Source: Prevotellaceae bacterium (GTDB taxonomy: Bacteria > Bacteroidota > Bacteroidia > Bacteroidales > UBA932). Taken from it: DNA of 5,332 nucleotides. The stretch covers positions 1 through 5,332 of the forward strand of contig JAIRMK010000030.1 of the NCBI GenBank assembly GCA_031258755.1, in the 5' to 3' direction. The translations under genes and the position numbers were made by a program. Below, piece after piece: positions 4,443-5,332 of the stretch (the first letter of the stretch is position 1; every line of letters starts with the position of its first letter). The notes beneath the pieces are model-generated. The model was not told the origin of the DNA. It saw only the letters and a list, made by a program, of their open reading frames with translations, and ran no database searches.

Positions 4443-4892
4443 TTACTTCGAACCTGTGATTACCACAGTAATACCATACTCTTCAACCGTAAGATTCATC
4501 GTAATGGTGTACTTACCCGCAGCGCTACCTAATGTGCCACTACCTGAAACAGGAAGAGGTGAGCCAAGTATGGTAAGCGTTTGTTCTGCTACAACAAAAT
4601 CGTAACTTACAACGCCTCCCGCGTTGGCTTTTTCGGTTACTGATGTTAATAACAACGATAGTGAGCCAAAAGCACTAAGAGTGGCAGATGCCCTGTAATT
4701 TGCACCTTCCTTAGTTAAAGTCACGGTGGTAGGAATAGAAGGAACGTCCGTCGGTGCACCGGTTACAATTGCCGTTGCTTCATAGTCTCCTTCAAAGGAA
4801 ATTACAGCATCTTCATCATCTTTTGAACACCCGGCCAGCACTAACGATAAGCCCAGCGCTATGGCCATAAAACTCTTCATTACTTTTTTCAT
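4443..4892 (-). CDS. Small lipoprotein of unknown function, probably surface-exposed, 149 aa
   Basis: Residues 1-21 form a type II signal peptide (MKKVMKSFMAIALGLSLVLAG) with lipobox LAGC and lipidated Cys22. The next residues are SKDDED: Lys at +3 and acidic residues at +4 to +6 match the Bacteroidota lipoprotein export signal (K followed by D/E), so outer-leaflet display is likely. The mature part is about 128 residues, rich in Thr, Val, Ser and Gly with alternating hydrophobic strands, e.g. TTVTLTKEGANYRASATL (55-72) and GKYTITMNLTVEEYGITVVI (126-145), suggesting a small beta-sandwich or lipocalin-like barrel; no family was recognised. The ATG at 4892 is chosen because it begins the signal peptide; a longer frame back to 5027 runs into the neighbouring permease gene. 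Met5 (4880) is an alternative. It has its own promoter-like element and a clear terminator, so it is probably monocistronic. Confidence 0.85.
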   Translation of the reverse strand: MKKVMKSFMAIALGLSLVLAGCSKDDEDAVISFEGDYEATAIVTGAPTDVPSIPTTVTLTKEGANYRASATLSAFGSLSLLLTSVTEKANAGGVVSYDFVVAEQTLTILGSPLPVSGSGTLGSAAGKYTITMNLTVEEYGITVVITGSK

Positions 4893-4921
4893 AATTTCAG
4901 GATTTAAAAAATTAGTTTCGA

Positions 4922-4929
4922 CAAAGATA
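4922..4929 (-). promoter_or_regulatory. Putative -7 promoter element of the lipoprotein gene (TATCTTTG)
   Basis: The minus strand reads TATCTTTG, an exact TAnnTTTG and identical to the queA -7 element. Its end is 29 bases before the ATG at 4892, predicting a leader of about 25 bases. No TTTG is visible at -33. The first bases overlap the right arm of a perfect palindrome (4927-4952), a candidate operator. Confidence 0.55.
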
Positions 4930-4952
4930 GGTATTTTTATTTTAATACCTAT
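4927..4952. repeat. Perfect 9-bp inverted repeat over permease stop codon and lipoprotein promoter
   Basis: ATAGGTATT (4927-4935) and AATACCTAT (4944-4952) are exact reverse complements with an 8-base A/T spacer. The outer arm contains the TAG stop of the permease gene (4949-4951), and the inner one overlaps the TATCTTTG promoter element. It could be an operator, or a 3'-end stem for the permease mRNA; no T-tract follows it on the minus strand (CTTTGTCG), which disfavours a classical terminator. Confidence 0.55.
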
Positions 4953-5332
4953 GAAAATATTAATAATTTTACTGCTAAAGCGAAAATAGTGACCACAATA
5001 AACCCACGAATGATTTTCGGATTCCAACGTACGGCGGAGCGTACGCCTAAATAAGCGCCCAATGCCTGCCCGGCGGCCTGAGTCAGCCCTATGCCATAAT
5101 GAATGGCGAGATGGTGGCTATGCAGGATGAAAACCAACAGTCCGGCGATGGTAGTAAAGGTTACCACAAACACTTTTAGCGAGTTGGCCGTAAGCAGGTC
5201 GTAACCGGCGCCAAGGATAAACGCCGTTAATAAAAAATAGCCAACGCCTGCCTGTAAGAAACCGGCATACACCCCGATAATCAGGTAAATCACATTGAGC
5301 CACCAGGAGGGGCGGGGGTTTACCTCATGTTG
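4949..5332 (-). CDS. TSUP-family (TauE/SafE-like) membrane permease, C-terminal 127 residues, cut by window edge
   Basis: Inner-membrane protein of the sulfite exporter TauE/SafE family (COG0730), whose members move small anions such as sulfite or sulfoacetate; the substrate here cannot be told. The frame is open to the right edge, so the N-terminal half is outside; a GTG at 5293 is internal, because in-frame residues upstream (PRPSWWLN) fit the family. Visible residues show four hydrophobic segments (about 14-40, 52-70, 78-97, 107-125). The segment IIGVYAGFLQAGVGYFLL (18-35) matches the Gly-rich motif that opens the second repeat of the family, and the closing PKIIRGFIVVTIFALAVKLLI is typical of the last helix. 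It ends in TAG 56 bases before the lipoprotein ATG, on the same strand; the lipoprotein appears to have its own promoter. Confidence 0.88.
   Translation of the reverse strand, partial: QHEVNPRPSWWLNVIYLIIGVYAGFLQAGVGYFLLTAFILGAGYDLLTANSLKVFVVTFTTIAGLLVFILHSHHLAIHYGIGLTQAAGQALGAYLGVRSAVRWNPKIIRGFIVVTIFALAVKLLIFS

Noticed and set aside
4893..5027. Longer start giving the lipoprotein a 45-residue N-terminal extension
   Set aside because: It would bury the signal peptide and lipobox inside the protein, overlap the permease gene and precede the promoter element; the start at 4892 is far better.
5118..5303. 61-codon minus-strand frame within the permease gene
   Set aside because: Out-of-frame shadow of the TSUP coding sequence.
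1..5332. CRISPR array, tRNA/rRNA, transposase, toxin-antitoxin or defence genes
   Set aside because: None was found on reading both strands; the repeats present are too few, too short or irregularly spaced for CRISPR, and all credible proteins belong to housekeeping, regulatory, lipoprotein or transporter families.

Overview
The window looks like chromosomal DNA from a member of the Bacteroidota, probably Bacteroidales-like. The evidence is convergent: upstream elements match the Bacteroidota sigma factor consensus (TTTG near -33 and TAnnTTTG near -7) ahead of four genes; Shine-Dalgarno sequences are mostly absent; one lipoprotein carries a Bacteroidota-type surface-export tag after its lipobox cysteine; and the protein sequences (QueA variant, class 2 PyrD, small XRE regulator with a 'YSDGTF' tail) have the flavour of that phylum. 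Genes have balanced base composition, while the intergenic DNA is very A+T rich.

Layout: (1) 1-590, minus strand, the N-terminal part of queA (tRNA queuosine synthesis), cut by the left edge. (2) 591-1045, a long A+T-rich divergent intergenic region with an unusual density of TTTACA/TGTAAA boxes, several arranged as inverted repeats. (3) 1046-1474, plus strand, a small XRE-type DNA-binding regulator. (4) 1561-2622, plus, pyrD (quinone-dependent dihydroorotate dehydrogenase), overlapping (5) 2598-3848, plus, cinA/pncC (NMN amidohydrolase). (6) 3849-4442, a 594-base gene-free stretch packed with short direct and inverted repeats, including a nested structure around 4083-4199 and, at its right end, the terminator of the next gene. 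(7) 4443-4892, minus, a small lipoprotein of unknown function. (8) 4949-5332, minus, the C-terminal part of a TSUP (TauE/SafE-like) membrane permease, cut by the right edge.

The genes are mostly housekeeping: tRNA modification, pyrimidine synthesis and pyridine-nucleotide salvage. No defence system, CRISPR array, transposase or RNA gene was recognised. The most interesting signals are regulatory. The XRE gene's promoter elements lie inside palindromes built from TTTACA boxes, and the same 12-mer (TACATTTGTAAT) forms the -7 region of both the XRE and pyrD promoters, suggesting autoregulation and perhaps control of pyrD-cinA. A second perfect palindrome overlaps the permease stop codon and the lipoprotein promoter. 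PyrD also has a cysteine where textbook class 2 enzymes have their catalytic serine.
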